Assembly: GCF_013314895.1 (NCBI RefSeq)
Contig: NZ_JABTYE010000004.1
Location: 186,001 to 250,000 of the forward strand
Source of the DNA: Cupriavidus gilardii
GTDB taxonomy: Bacteria > Pseudomonadota > Gammaproteobacteria > Burkholderiales > Burkholderiaceae
Direction of reading: 5' to 3'
Length of the DNA: 64,000 nt
Position numbers and translations under genes: made by a program. Positions 43,208 to 51,809 of this stretch are shown in pieces (position 1 is the stretch's first letter; every line of letters begins with the position of its first letter). Below the pieces are notes generated by a model. It saw only the letters and a program-made list of their open reading frames with translations, had not been told where the DNA came from and searched no databases.

Positions 43208-43586
43208 CCTGCCGGGGAGACACGCCCCTTCGCACGCTACCTGACAGACTGAAGATGTAACATGGCCGCCGTACATCCAAAGAACACTTTAAGTTGAACC
43301 GTTCAACGGAGTAACAATTTTCTGCAAAGTTTGTTCAACTAAATTTGTTACTAGGCAAGCGACAAGCAGCGTCACGCCGTCAGTGTGTGAGTAACAAAAT
43401 TACGCAAAACAACGGCCCCTTTGCCTTCGAACGGGAGCAAGACGTCGCTGAGAATTCTGAACCGCGAATAGACATCTGCGACGAGGTTCATCGACATGTC
43501 CGCGCCCCCTCCGACTCCTCGCCGGCAAGCCCGCCGTGGACCGTCGTCGCTTCGCAAGACATCGTCAGTTGAAGCAGCGACAGCGG
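43208..43586. other. gene-free AT-rich region carrying the right-hand repeats
   Basis: No credible gene. The stretch is AT-rich for this genome and carries TTTGTTAC-type repeats in both orientations at 43310-43405, otherwise nothing recognisable. Confidence 0.55.
43310..43405. repeat. cluster of direct and inverted TTTGTTAC repeats, candidate island right end
   Basis: Direct copies: GCAAAGTTTGTTC at 43324-43336 and TAAATTTGTTAC at 43340-43351, the latter identical over 12 bases to 28309-28320 beside the integrase. Inverted copies: GTAACAATTTTCTGC at 43311-43325 and GTAACAAAATTACGC at 43391-43405. The mixed orientation looks like a recombinase or replication-protein site cluster. Confidence 0.55.
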
Positions 43587-44711
43587 CTAGCGCCCTACGC
43601 GCACCGCGTCCAAGATAAGTCTGCGTTCCATCGCTAACTCAACACTCACCGACAGCTCCTCGCCGTCGCGGAACCGAAGGTGGTCACACAGCGAAGGCAC
43701 TGCTTCCAGAGCGGTAGCGATTCCCTCCAAGGCCCTACTTCTCGTTGTCGTTAGCCAAATCGTATAGTCCGTTGCGGCGGTTTCGTCGATCCATACCAAG
43801 ACTGCCGCGGATGGATTCCCATAGCGTCCGTCGGCGGAGATGACATAGTGATCGGCGGTAACCTGCTGGAAGAAGCCAGCAGTATGGTTCCGGTCGCTAC
43901 CGTGGTGCGCCACTTTCAGCAGGTCGAAATGGACCCGTCCTTCACTATCCAGATATCCCGCGTTTCGAAGTCCGTCGAGGATGTGGTCACCACGCGCATC
44001 GCCACAGAGCAACATCCGACGCACCCTCCCAGATGAGTCGGAAGCCTCCATCACCATGACGAGACTCGATAGATTGAATATCGAACTGTCCAAGTATGCG
44101 CGTTGCAACGGGCGACTTTCCGACGCGGCCCTCCACTCTTTTTCGAGCCTGCGCAACTGCTCGGAGGTCGGCCCAACCAAGGTCACCGTCAAATTTGGAT
44201 CCAACTCGAGCCGTGTACCGCCCGGACCGGCAACCAGCTGCGCGGCCCCGCCATTGATACCGAAGCCGCGCTCGCGGATTAAATCCCGCAGGTGCTTGCC
44301 TTGGGGAACACTGCGCAAGAGCCTGGCATCGGCTGGCGATTGCTCATTGAGATGGCTTACACCGATGATTTGTGCGGGCGTACGAAGCGTGCCCGTCCTG
44401 GGCTCGTCGAACGTGTTGAGCCAATAGTGGCGGCACTCAGCTGGCGGGTCGTCCCGGTCCTGGAGGAGTTCCAGTATCCCGGCAATGTGATCGTCGTCTG
44501 TATGCGAAACGATGATATGCGCGATCTGCAGAGGCCGGACGCGCCTTTCGTCGGCAAGTTGATCGAGGCGTGGCCGAATCGTACTCTGATAGACGCCGCC
44601 CGGCCCGCCGTCGATCAGGACTAGCCTTGGTTGTTGCCGTCGGCCATAGTGCAATAGCAATGCATCCCCATGGGCCGCATTGAACGCCTCCAGCGCGAAA
44701 ACATCCACCAT
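43587..44711 (-). CDS. metallo-beta-lactamase-fold hydrolase (ComEC-like MBL domain)
   Basis: A 374-residue soluble protein. It has the MBL zinc signature IIVSHTDDDHIAGILELL (H-x-D-D-D-H), a core LVLIDGGPGG strand before it, a later LLCGDARGDHIL with the bridging Asp and VAHHGSDRNH with the final His. The HHGS form places it near the DNA-processing ComEC/Rec2 MBL domains and MBL effectors of accessory regions, but it has no membrane domain. GGAG lies before ATG 44711. No partner gene that would define a known system is adjacent. Confidence 0.8.
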   Translation of the reverse strand: MVDVFALEAFNAAHGDALLLHYGRRQQPRLVLIDGGPGGVYQSTIRPRLDQLADERRVRPLQIAHIIVSHTDDDHIAGILELLQDRDDPPAECRHYWLNTFDEPRTGTLRTPAQIIGVSHLNEQSPADARLLRSVPQGKHLRDLIRERGFGINGGAAQLVAGPGGTRLELDPNLTVTLVGPTSEQLRRLEKEWRAASESRPLQRAYLDSSIFNLSSLVMVMEASDSSGRVRRMLLCGDARGDHILDGLRNAGYLDSEGRVHFDLLKVAHHGSDRNHTAGFFQQVTADHYVISADGRYGNPSAAVLVWIDETAATDYTIWLTTTRSRALEGIATALEAVPSLCDHLRFRDGEELSVSVELAMERRLILDAVRVGR

Positions 44712-45079
44712 TGCGTCGGACTCCCTTGCTACCTGCTACTCGCCACCGCAAGATAGGACTCTCACTGGAAGCGGTAAGCGTCCTTCGACTCCGGCATCGG
44801 GTCGTGGTCCCGCCGTGGGCATTCGACTCTCGCCTCAGTGTCCAACATGGCAGATAACAAGAGGACCGGTAGAGAGCAAATCTGGATACGGCATTGGACG
44901 ACCCGATAGCGGGGCTTCATCGTGGAGTTCTCGGTTCACTGCCGAGCAGCCGCCATAGTTGTGAACGTCTGCCTCGCTCCCTACCGCGATCGCTGACGCC
45001 ACTCTCGAGCGGGGTTGCGCTATGACCGTTAATTGGATCCTCGATCCGAGCATAAAAGCGGGACATCCTCTTCCGGCAG
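44712..45079. other. gene-free stretch
   Basis: Between the MBL-fold gene and the protein L gene there are 368 bases in which no frame on either strand looks like a protein and no palindrome stands out. It is probably decayed accessory DNA plus the MBL gene promoter. Confidence 0.5.
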
Positions 45080-45316
45080 TTATGGTTTCTGTTCGGCTCG
45101 GATAAGCAACTGCCACGAAATACGGCCCGCCTCGGGCAAATGCTGGTGATGGTTCTGGGGCGGTAAGGTATGCCCCTTGGCAACCGCAATCTCGTCGCCA
45201 CAGCCGATACACCTGTAGATGCCGGCGTTGTGCGCCTGTGCACCCGGTGGAAGCTCGAAGTCATAGATGGACTCCTCGGCCAATGTCAGGTGTCTAGCGT
45301 ACTTGTATTGAGCCAC
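45080..45316 (-). CDS. small zinc-ribbon protein ('protein L'-like), GTG start
   Basis: A 78-residue protein (AQYKYARHLTLAEESIYDFE, LPPGAQAHNAGIYRCIGCGD, EIAVAKGHTLPPQNHHQHLP, EAGRISWQLLIRAEQKP). The C-x2-C pair, the later LPPQNHHQH and the closing W-x-L resemble the short proteins annotated 'protein L' in Cupriavidus/Ralstonia; their function is not established to my knowledge. The frame is open far upstream, but GTG 45316 is preceded by GGAGG at four bases and matches the usual family start. Confidence 0.75.
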   Translation of the reverse strand: MAQYKYARHLTLAEESIYDFELPPGAQAHNAGIYRCIGCGDEIAVAKGHTLPPQNHHQHLPEAGRISWQLLIRAEQKP

Positions 45317-45607
45317 GCTTCCTCCAGTGGATGACGATGGCGGCCAACGACAGGTTGTTCGCCGCCGCTTGAACGAAGGCAGCATAGCGAAAGCGATTCC
45401 GCATGTTTTCGGATTTTCGCTGTTCCTTATCTGCATGGGACAGCGCTGATCCGGCCCCATGCATATCGTGCTCTGCAGCATCGGCTCATGCCTTTGACAA
45501 ACAGTTGTGGCTGAACACCGCGACAACGTGTGAACCAACGGCACCCTCATGGGGGCGTTCTATCAACGCAGCAACTCTTCTTAATCCGAATTCGAATCCA
45601 GCGCTGT

Positions 45608-45712
45608 ATGGGGAGCAACGACGTGCACGCACTGATCGCCGCGCTGACGCCACAGAGCAAGGCCGCGCGACTCGGGGAGCTAACGCCAGCCATCGAAGCC
45701 AAGCTCCGATAG
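45608..45712 (+). pseudogene. fragment of a small plasmid-type gene
   Basis: The forward frame gives SNDVHALIAALTPQSKAARL then GELTPAIEAKLR before a stop. This resembles the first third of short proteins found in conjugative modules (LTPxSKxxRLRxLMPxIExxL), then breaks off where the oppositely oriented relaxase fragment begins. It appears to be a truncated remnant. The family recall is tentative. Confidence 0.35.
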
Positions 45713-45988
45713 CCCAGGACCATCAGCTCTCGCGCCACCTCGACCTGATACACACTATCGATCGCCTTCTTCGCGTGAAAGAGATCTTCGTTCAACAAGG
45801 CGCGCCAGGCGCCATCCGCGCGCTGGGTCATATTCAGTACCACTGCATGCGTATGCAGCTGCGGGTCCTTGCCGCGAGTCACCGTGGCGGAATTTGGCGA
45901 TCACCAGATTGGCCGCACGCTCCTGAACATCGCTCCGATATGGGCGCGCATGGAGGCCGACATTTGTCCGCTGAATGCCATCTCGCAT
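45713..45988 (-). pseudogene. frameshifted remnant of a MobF (TrwC/TraI-like) conjugative relaxase
   Basis: Two overlapping frames make one relaxase segment: VQERAANLVIAKFRHGDSR (ending near 45884) and TRGKDPQLHTHAVVLNMTQR, ADGAWRALLNEDLFHAKKAI, DSVYQVEVARELMVLGYRS. PQLHTHAVVLN is the MobF metal-binding motif. A one-base shift near 45883 separates the frames, and both ends of the gene are missing, so the gene is dead. It shows that a conjugative element once lay here. Confidence 0.75.
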
Positions 45989-46033
45989 AGCAAGGCTTAA
46001 GCACGCAGACGTTTGCTCGAGGTCTCGTACCTC

Positions 46034-46912
46034 TCATGCCTGCCCTGCCCGGCGTGCCGACGTCCGCGACAACGCCGCCCAGTCCAGATGGCCTTCATCG
46101 TGCGCGAGGCTTTCGATGTGGGCATCGCGCAATGCGCTTGCCAACGGCAGCGGTACGTTGACCTGCTCGGCTGCCGCCAACGCAAGACGTATGTCCTTGA
46201 GGCCGAGAGCCAGCTTGAACCCGGCCGGCTCGAAGCGTTCCTCGGCGATCGCCTTCCCGTAGCCCTTGTAGACCGGTGCGGCAAACGCCGTCGACGTGAC
46301 CAGTTCAAGAAAGTCGGCCTTGTCCACGCCATGCCCCTGTGCCAGCGCGACGGCCTCGCCCATGGTGCCGATGGCACTGGCAATCATGAAGTTCACCGCG
46401 AGCTTGGCGGCATTGGCCTGCTCGGGCCGCTCTCCCAGGTACCAGGTCTTTTGGCCGAGCACGTCGAACAGCGGCTGCACGGCCGCCACCGTCTCGGCGG
46501 CGCCAGCGGCCAGGATATTGAGCTCTCCGGCTTCGGCGACATTCACCCGGCCGAGCACCGGTGCGGCGACGTATCCAATGCCTTGCGTCTGGTGCAGCGC
46601 CGCCAGTTCGGCCCCCAAGGCGACCGATACCGTTGCCATGTTCACATGGATTGCCCCGGGCTTGAGGACGGCCAGCATTCCCGCTTCGAGCACGGCGGCG
46701 CGTGTAGCAGCGTCGTCCGCCAGCATCGAGATCATGACATCGGCATCGGCGGCGGCTTCCCGCGGTGTGGCGGCGCTTTCCGCGCCGAGCGCGGCGAGCT
46801 TCGTCATCGGTGCCGGCGAGCGGTTCCAGCCGCGCATGGCATGGCCTGCCTTGACCAGATTGATTGCCATCGGCAGGCCCATCGTACCGAGGCCAAGAAA
46901 TGCGATCTTCAT
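46034..46912 (-). CDS. NAD(P)-dependent 3-hydroxyisobutyrate-dehydrogenase-like oxidoreductase
   Basis: A 292-residue beta-hydroxyacid dehydrogenase: nucleotide-binding IAFLGLGTMGLPMAINLVKAG, substrate-site block GYVAAPVLGRVNVAEAGEL (in place of the usual DAPVSGG), and the catalytic-lysine region EQANAAKLAVNFMIASAIGT. The altered substrate block resembles the glyoxylate/succinic-semialdehyde-reductase-like and imine-reductase-like branches, so the substrate is uncertain. It begins 54 bases after a TetR gene on the same strand and shares an operator-like motif with it. Confidence 0.85.
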   Translation of the reverse strand: MKIAFLGLGTMGLPMAINLVKAGHAMRGWNRSPAPMTKLAALGAESAATPREAAADADVMISMLADDAATRAAVLEAGMLAVLKPGAIHVNMATVSVALGAELAALHQTQGIGYVAAPVLGRVNVAEAGELNILAAGAAETVAAVQPLFDVLGQKTWYLGERPEQANAAKLAVNFMIASAIGTMGEAVALAQGHGVDKADFLELVTSTAFAAPVYKGYGKAIAEERFEPAGFKLALGLKDIRLALAAAEQVNVPLPLASALRDAHIESLAHDEGHLDWAALSRTSARRAGQA

Positions 46913-46934
46913 ACAGGTCTATCCTCGCTCAAAT

Positions 46935-46950
46935 GGAATTGGTCATTTCC
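46935..46950. promoter_or_regulatory. candidate TetR operator upstream of the dehydrogenase gene
   Basis: GGAATTGGTCATTTCC, with GGAA/TTCC ends, lies 23-38 bases before the dehydrogenase start. It shares GGAATTGRTCRTTT(T)CC with the site before the tetR gene. Confidence 0.6.
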
Positions 46951-46966
46951 TAAATAGGCAAGAAAA

Positions 46967-47587
46967 TCAGGCGATCGCCTTGAGCGCGGCGTCTACCACG
47001 GCATGCATGTCTTCGCGGCTGCGGCGTGTCTTGCCGACCACGCGCATGCCTTGCGTCAGGCACAACAGCATCCGCGCGGCCGCCTCGACATTGACGTGGG
47101 CGGCAATGGAACCGTCGTCTTGTCCCTGGCGGATCAGCTCGGCGAGGAACGCTTCGTTACGTGCGAGCGCCGTGGTGATGTGGTCGGCCAGCGGTTTCTC
47201 GAACGCCGACAGCCCCACCGTGCTGCCGACAACAAGGCATCCTTGCCGGCCGGTCGCCCCGTGAGACGATTCGGCATAAAAAACCAGCGTCTTGCGCAGG
47301 CGTTCCAGGCCAGTACCGCCCTCGCCAATGGCATGGCGCAGCTTCTCCATCCGCTGCGCGCGGTATCGGTCAAACGCCGCCAGGAAAAGCTGTTGCTTGT
47401 CCTTGAACGCCTTGTAGAGACTCCCCTGCGCCAGACGCATGGCGTGAGTCAGGTCGGAGATCGACGCACCGTGGTAGCCCCGTTCGCTGAATACACGCAC
47501 GGCCCGATCCAGCGCCTGATCGACGTTGAATTCGCGCGGTCTGCCTCGGCCGCGCGAGTGGGCGGAGGCTTGATGATGGGTCGCCAT
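46967..47587 (-). CDS. TetR/AcrR family transcriptional regulator
   Basis: A 206-residue regulator: HTH in ALDRAVRVFSERGYHGASIS and LTHAMRLAQGSLYKAFKDKQ, C-terminal domain with GCLVVGSTVGLSAFEKPLAD, the pattern of AcrR-type regulators of oxidoreductases. ATG 47587 is preferred since the open frame beyond it runs into the operator-like sequence. A matching motif lies before its own gene and before the dehydrogenase gene downstream. Confidence 0.88.
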   Translation of the reverse strand: MATHHQASAHSRGRGRPREFNVDQALDRAVRVFSERGYHGASISDLTHAMRLAQGSLYKAFKDKQQLFLAAFDRYRAQRMEKLRHAIGEGGTGLERLRKTLVFYAESSHGATGRQGCLVVGSTVGLSAFEKPLADHITTALARNEAFLAELIRQGQDDGSIAAHVNVEAAARMLLCLTQGMRVVGKTRRSREDMHAVVDAALKAIA

Positions 47588-47608
47588 GCTGTGGATATCG
47601 CTCAATTT

Positions 47609-47625
47609 GGAATTGATCGTTTTCC
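47609..47625. promoter_or_regulatory. candidate TetR autoregulatory operator
   Basis: GGAATTGATCGTTTTCC lies 22-38 bases before the tetR start, nearly the same distance and sequence as the site before the dehydrogenase gene at 46935-46950. Confidence 0.6.
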
Positions 47626-47696
47626 AATATAGCACGGGTTATGGACTAGCGTGCGGTGCCGCGCTGCCTCGGGTCAAGGTACGCATTGACCTGGCC

Positions 47697-48566
47697 TCAT
47701 GCCGATGCCGCGACCTGCGTGGCAAATTCGCGATAGGAATGAAGCGGTCGACCCAGCAGCGCGGTCAGCCGTTCGACGTCGCCGGCCTCGGGGATCATTC
47801 CCTCGGTGATGAAACGCTCGCTCATCAGGCGCATGTCGAAGGCCATCCAGTTCGGCATGAACTGCCGCAGGTTCTGCTCGAACGCGGCGGTGTCGTCGCC
47901 CGGATAGGCGATCCTGCGGCCAAGTACCTCGGTCCAGATCGCGGCAACATCCACGCCGGTCAGCGTGTCGGGGCCGACCAGGTTGATCCGGTCCAGTGGC
48001 AGCGGCATTGCCGAACGTTCCCGGCGCAGCAGTTCGATGGCCGCGACCTCGCCAATGTCCCGTGTGTCGATCATCGCCAGGCCCTTGCTGCCGATCGGCA
48101 TCGGATAGACGCCGTATCCGGTCACCACGTCCTTGATGGTGAGGTCGTTGTCCATGAAGTAGGCAGGACGCAGGATCGTGGCATTGAGCCCCATCTGCTC
48201 GATCATGCGTTCGACGCCATACTTGCCGGCAAAGTGCGGCACGTTCGGATAAAGGTCGCTGTGGATCACCGACAGATAGACGATCCGCTGGATGCCGGCC
48301 TCGCGCGCGACGTTGAGCGCGATCAACGCCTGGGTGAATTCGTCCGCCACTACCGCGTTGAGCAGAAAGAGCGTCGAGACGCCGGAGAAGGCGCTGCGCA
48401 CCGAGTCGACGTCGAGCAGATCGCCTCGGACCACGTCGACGCCCGCCGGGAAATTTGCCTTGGAGGGATCGCGGACGAGCGCGCGGATATCGGCTCCGCG
48501 CTTGACGAGTTGTTCGACGACTTGGCGGCCGACCGTGCCGGTGGCGCCGGTAACGAGAATGGTCAT
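47697..48566 (-). CDS. NmrA-like / atypical SDR NAD(P)-binding oxidoreductase
   Basis: A 289-residue protein with the NmrA-type nucleotide motif ILVTGATGTVGRQVVEQLVK, ALVRDPSKA, and later GIQRIVYLSVIH and ATILRPAYFMDN. It lacks a clear YxxxK pair; the Y in GKYGVERMIEQ (Tyr-x-x-x) is not followed by Lys. Proteins of this group act as quinone or NAD(P)H-linked reductases or redox sensors. The frame extends to 48635, but ATG 48566 gives the normal start. It is divergent from a LysR gene, which probably controls it. Confidence 0.85.
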   Translation of the reverse strand: MTILVTGATGTVGRQVVEQLVKRGADIRALVRDPSKANFPAGVDVVRGDLLDVDSVRSAFSGVSTLFLLNAVVADEFTQALIALNVAREAGIQRIVYLSVIHSDLYPNVPHFAGKYGVERMIEQMGLNATILRPAYFMDNDLTIKDVVTGYGVYPMPIGSKGLAMIDTRDIGEVAAIELLRRERSAMPLPLDRINLVGPDTLTGVDVAAIWTEVLGRRIAYPGDDTAAFEQNLRQFMPNWMAFDMRLMSERFITEGMIPEAGDVERLTALLGRPLHSYREFATQVAASA

Positions 48567-48688
48567 GGTGATTCCCTTGGTTGCGGGTTGGGGTGCGGTT
48601 GTTGGTGCGTATGAAGCAACCATAATGCGTTTCACATGCAGAACAAAGACTCTAAAATGCAGACAACCCGTTCCGAATATGAGACACC

Positions 48689-49615
48689 ATGGACCTGAAT
48701 GCCCTCGAGGATTTCCAGCTGGTAGCCGCTCACAGCGGCTTTGGAAGAGCCAGCCGTGCCAGCGGCCGCTCCAAGGCGACGCTGTCGCGGCGTGTGGCCG
48801 ATCTTGAAGAAGCCCTGGGCATTCGACTCATCGAGCGCGGCGACCGCAGCCTGGAACTGACCGAAGCCGGCCAGTTGCTGCTGGCTAGAGTCGAGGGACC
48901 GCTGCGCGAGGTTGCCGAAGCGGTCGCGGCGGCGCGGGATGGCCTTGCCGCTCCGAGAGGCCGCCTGCGTATCGCGGCACCGCTGCTGTTTTCTCAGGTC
49001 GCGCTCGGGCGGCTCGCCGCTGCGTTTCAGGCGGCCCACCCCGAAGTCCAGATTGAAGTCGTGTCCGAGGACCGTCTCGCCAATCTCGTCGAGGAGCATT
49101 TCGACGTCGCCATCCGCATCAACCCGCGTAAGGACAGCGCACTGGTAGGCAGGTGTTTCGCCAGGGACCGACTGGTCCTCGCCGCGGCCCCGTCTGTTCC
49201 AATGCCGAAGGGGCCCAGAGATAAGACGTTTCGAGTACCGGCTGTCGTGATGCCGAACTATCGAGACGGTGACATCTGGTCCGTCCGGGATGGCGGGCTC
49301 ACGATCGAACCACTACCTGTGCTGCGGCTGTCCTCGCTGCTGACCGTTCGCGATGCCGTGGCCGCCGGCGCCGGGGTGGCCATGCTGCCGCAGTCCATCA
49401 TCGGAAGCCTGCTGGAAAACGGCGAACTGGTGTCCTGGGGCACGGCCGGCGACGAGGTCGAACTGTGGGTTCTGCACACGTCTCGACGCCTGCAAAGTCC
49501 CAAAGTGCGGGCCTTTGTGGAGTTCATCTGCAACCAGTACCCCGATGGATCATTCGTGGTGCAAACGTACGCCGATACGCCGGTTGGCGCCGAGCGCCGC
49601 AGGCCGCGCCGGTGA
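48689..49615 (+). CDS. LysR family transcriptional regulator
   Basis: A 308-residue regulator with HTH LEDFQLVAAHSGFGRASRAS, GRSKATLSRRVADLEEALGI and the LysR substrate domain (GRLRIAAPLLFSQVALGRLA, HFDVAIRINPRKDSALVGRC, GAGVAMLPQSIIGSLLENGE). It is of the CrgA/DsdC-like group typical of beta-proteobacteria. The 122-base divergent gap to the SDR gene contains ATGCAGA twice (48634, 48657), possible half-sites. Confidence 0.9.
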   Translation: MDLNALEDFQLVAAHSGFGRASRASGRSKATLSRRVADLEEALGIRLIERGDRSLELTEAGQLLLARVEGPLREVAEAVAAARDGLAAPRGRLRIAAPLLFSQVALGRLAAAFQAAHPEVQIEVVSEDRLANLVEEHFDVAIRINPRKDSALVGRCFARDRLVLAAAPSVPMPKGPRDKTFRVPAVVMPNYRDGDIWSVRDGGLTIEPLPVLRLSSLLTVRDAVAAGAGVAMLPQSIIGSLLENGELVSWGTAGDEVELWVLHTSRRLQSPKVRAFVEFICNQYPDGSFVVQTYADTPVGAERRRPRR

Positions 49616-49766
49616 TGACATCGCCAGCGTCCGTCATGCGTGGATGCGCGGCGCCTACGCAGTCCCGCACCAGGCGCGGCGTCCATGCCATCGCCTTTCA
49701 ACCTCGCCCGTTACTTGTCGGGCATTCCGAGTTGGCATGGCCACCTCCTCTGAAATGTTCCGGGCC

Positions 49767-51278
49767 TCACGCCGCTTGCCGGCGTACACCGCGCAACCGC
49801 CGGACAAGAAACGGTGCAATCAGCATCGTGATCGACGCCGCCAGCAAGCCGGCCGAAATCGGGCTCGACCACAACACCGCCACCTCGCCATTCGAGATGG
49901 ACAGCGCGCGGCGCAGGTTCTGTTCCAGCATTTCGCCCAGAACAAAACCGAGGATTAGCGCGGACATCGGGAAATCCATCTTGCGCAGGATGTAGCCGAA
50001 TACGCCGAGCGCCGTCATCAGCACCAGATCGAAGGTGGTGGCATGCACGGCGTAGACGCCGATTGCGCTGATGGCAGCGATGGCTGGCACCAGCATCCAC
50101 ATCGGTGTGGAAAGCGCCCGCGAGAACAGATTGACCAGCGGGATGTTCAGCACCAGCAGCATCACGTTGCCGATAAACAGCGACGCGATCAGGCCCCAGA
50201 CGATATCCGGCTGCTGCGTAAACAGCATCGGACCGGGCGTGATGTTGTACAGGGTCAGCGCGCCCATCATCACCGCCGTCGTACCCGAGCCCGGCACGCC
50301 CAGAGTCAGCATCGGCACGAAGGAGCCGGTCGCCGAGGCGTTGTTGGCCGCCTCGGGTGCCGCCACGCCGCGAATATCGCCATGACCGAAGGTACCGTTA
50401 GTGCCGTAGATGCGCTTCTCGGTCATATACGTGATCGCGCTGGCAATGGTCGCGCCTGCGCCCGGCAGCACGCCGACGAAGAAGCCGATGACCGACGAGC
50501 GTACCGTGCACCACCAGGTCTGCGCGGCTTCACGGGCGTTGAACATCATGCGGCCGGTGTTCTTGACTAGTTGCTGCCCGGTCTCGGTATGCTGCTCCAG
50601 CATCAGCATCAGCATCAGCTCGCTGACCGAAAAGAAGCCGATCACCACCACGATGAACTGGATGCCATCGGACAGGTGCACATTGTCGAAGGTAAAGCGG
50701 TACACGCCGCTATTGGCATCCACCCCGACGGTGGCCAGCGTCAACCCGATCAACGCCGCCAGCAGGGTGCGCACCGGCTTGTCGCCCACCATGCCGGCGA
50801 GGCAGGCGATAGCAAACACCATCAGCGCGCAGTATTCGGCGGGGCCAAAGGCAACCGCCCAATCGGCCAGCACAGGCGCAAATATCACCAGGCCGATGGT
50901 GGCAATCACCGAACCGACGAACGAGCTCCACGCCGAAATGGAAAGCGCGACGCCGGCCAGTCCTTTGCGCGCCATCGGATAGCCGTCGATCGCCGTCATG
51001 ATGGCACCGGCGTCGCCCGGCACATTGAGCAGAATCGACGAAATGCGACCGCCGTACTCGCATCCCATATAGACCGCGGCGAGAAGAATCAGAGCGGTCT
51101 CCGGCGGCAGCTTCATCGCATAAGCCAGCGGCAGCAGAATGGCGACGCCGTTGATTGGGCCCAGCCCCGGCAGCATGCCGACCAGCGTTCCGATAAAGGC
51201 GCCGATGGCGGCCACCAGCAGGTTCGACCATTGCGACGCAATGCCGAAGCCATGCAGCAGATGTTCGAACGCGTTCAT
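49767..51278 (-). CDS. tctA: tripartite tricarboxylate transporter large membrane subunit TctA
   Basis: A 503-residue membrane protein of the TctA family. Hallmarks: GTLVGMLPGLGPINGVAILLP, CEYGGRISSILLNVPGDAGA, DGYPMARKGLAGVAL, and in the second half GVLPGAGATIASAITYM and APEAANNASATGSFVPMLTLG. It forms the sodium-driven channel for the solute delivered by TctC. Its ATG overlaps the TctB stop (ATGA). The operon order is tctC-tctB-tctA. Confidence 0.93.
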   Translation of the reverse strand: MNAFEHLLHGFGIASQWSNLLVAAIGAFIGTLVGMLPGLGPINGVAILLPLAYAMKLPPETALILLAAVYMGCEYGGRISSILLNVPGDAGAIMTAIDGYPMARKGLAGVALSISAWSSFVGSVIATIGLVIFAPVLADWAVAFGPAEYCALMVFAIACLAGMVGDKPVRTLLAALIGLTLATVGVDANSGVYRFTFDNVHLSDGIQFIVVVIGFFSVSELMLMLMLEQHTETGQQLVKNTGRMMFNAREAAQTWWCTVRSSVIGFFVGVLPGAGATIASAITYMTEKRIYGTNGTFGHGDIRGVAAPEAANNASATGSFVPMLTLGVPGSGTTAVMMGALTLYNITPGPMLFTQQPDIVWGLIASLFIGNVMLLVLNIPLVNLFSRALSTPMWMLVPAIAAISAIGVYAVHATTFDLVLMTALGVFGYILRKMDFPMSALILGFVLGEMLEQNLRRALSISNGEVAVLWSSPISAGLLAASITMLIAPFLVRRLRGVRRQAA

Positions 51279-51718
51279 AGCAGGCCCTCGATCAGCGAGC
51301 CGATCGGCAGCGTGACTTCCAGCCAGCGATCGAACAGGAAGAACAGGCTCGTACCCATGACTGCCCCCGTCGCCACGCAGGCCCGCCAGCCGCCGCCGAA
51401 CAGCCGGCCCAGCACGATCGTCAGCAAGGCGGTGGCAATGGCGAAGCCAAGCGACTGGAACACCAGCGCATACACCAGCAGCGCCAGCACCATGATGGCG
51501 AGCCGGATGACGCCGCGGCGCTCGGGCCAGGCCACCCTCGGCCCGGGGAAGAGCAGCAGCCAGACGCTGCAAAGTGCCATCAGCACGCACAGCAGCAGCG
51601 GAAACGCCCGCGGGCCAACCGGCTCGTAACTGAACTCGGCGGTGAAGCCGGTTGCCACCCACGCGGCGGCGGCGCTCAGCAGCAGCCACGCGATGGCGAA
51701 AACGCGATCACTATTCAT
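51275..51718 (-). CDS. tctB: tripartite tricarboxylate transporter small membrane subunit TctB
   Basis: A 147-residue membrane protein with four hydrophobic segments (FAIAWLLLSAAAAWVATGFT, PLLLCVLMALCSVWLLLFP, LAIMVLALLVYALVFQSLGF, VATGAVMGTSLFFLFDRWLE), the normal TctB layout and length. It lies between the receptor and TctA genes. Confidence 0.9.
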   Translation of the reverse strand: MNSDRVFAIAWLLLSAAAAWVATGFTAEFSYEPVGPRAFPLLLCVLMALCSVWLLLFPGPRVAWPERRGVIRLAIMVLALLVYALVFQSLGFAIATALLTIVLGRLFGGGWRACVATGAVMGTSLFFLFDRWLEVTLPIGSLIEGLL

Positions 51719-51809
51719 CGATGTCTCGGCGTATAGGAAGGGGCCGCGAACGCGGCCACCAGGGAGATGCCGGGCCGCCCATGCGCCCGGCGCAGAGGGG
51801 GCGACTGGC

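Noticed and set aside
43345..43572. A 75-codon plus-strand frame over the right-hand repeats
   Set aside because: It translates repeat DNA, has no ribosome site and no resemblance to known proteins.
44835..45264. Two overlapping minus-strand frames between the MBL and protein L genes
   Set aside because: No start signal, no motif, and irregular composition; they overlap the protein L gene out of frame.
45080..45550. A 156-codon version of the protein L gene
   Set aside because: The upstream half looks random; the GTG at 45316 has a strong ribosome site and gives the family N terminus.
28411..46033. Treating the whole 28-46 kb region as one intact integrative conjugative element
   Set aside because: No type IV secretion, partition or intact relaxase genes are present; only relaxase debris remains, so at most it is a mosaic of a smaller integrase element and older plasmid remnants.
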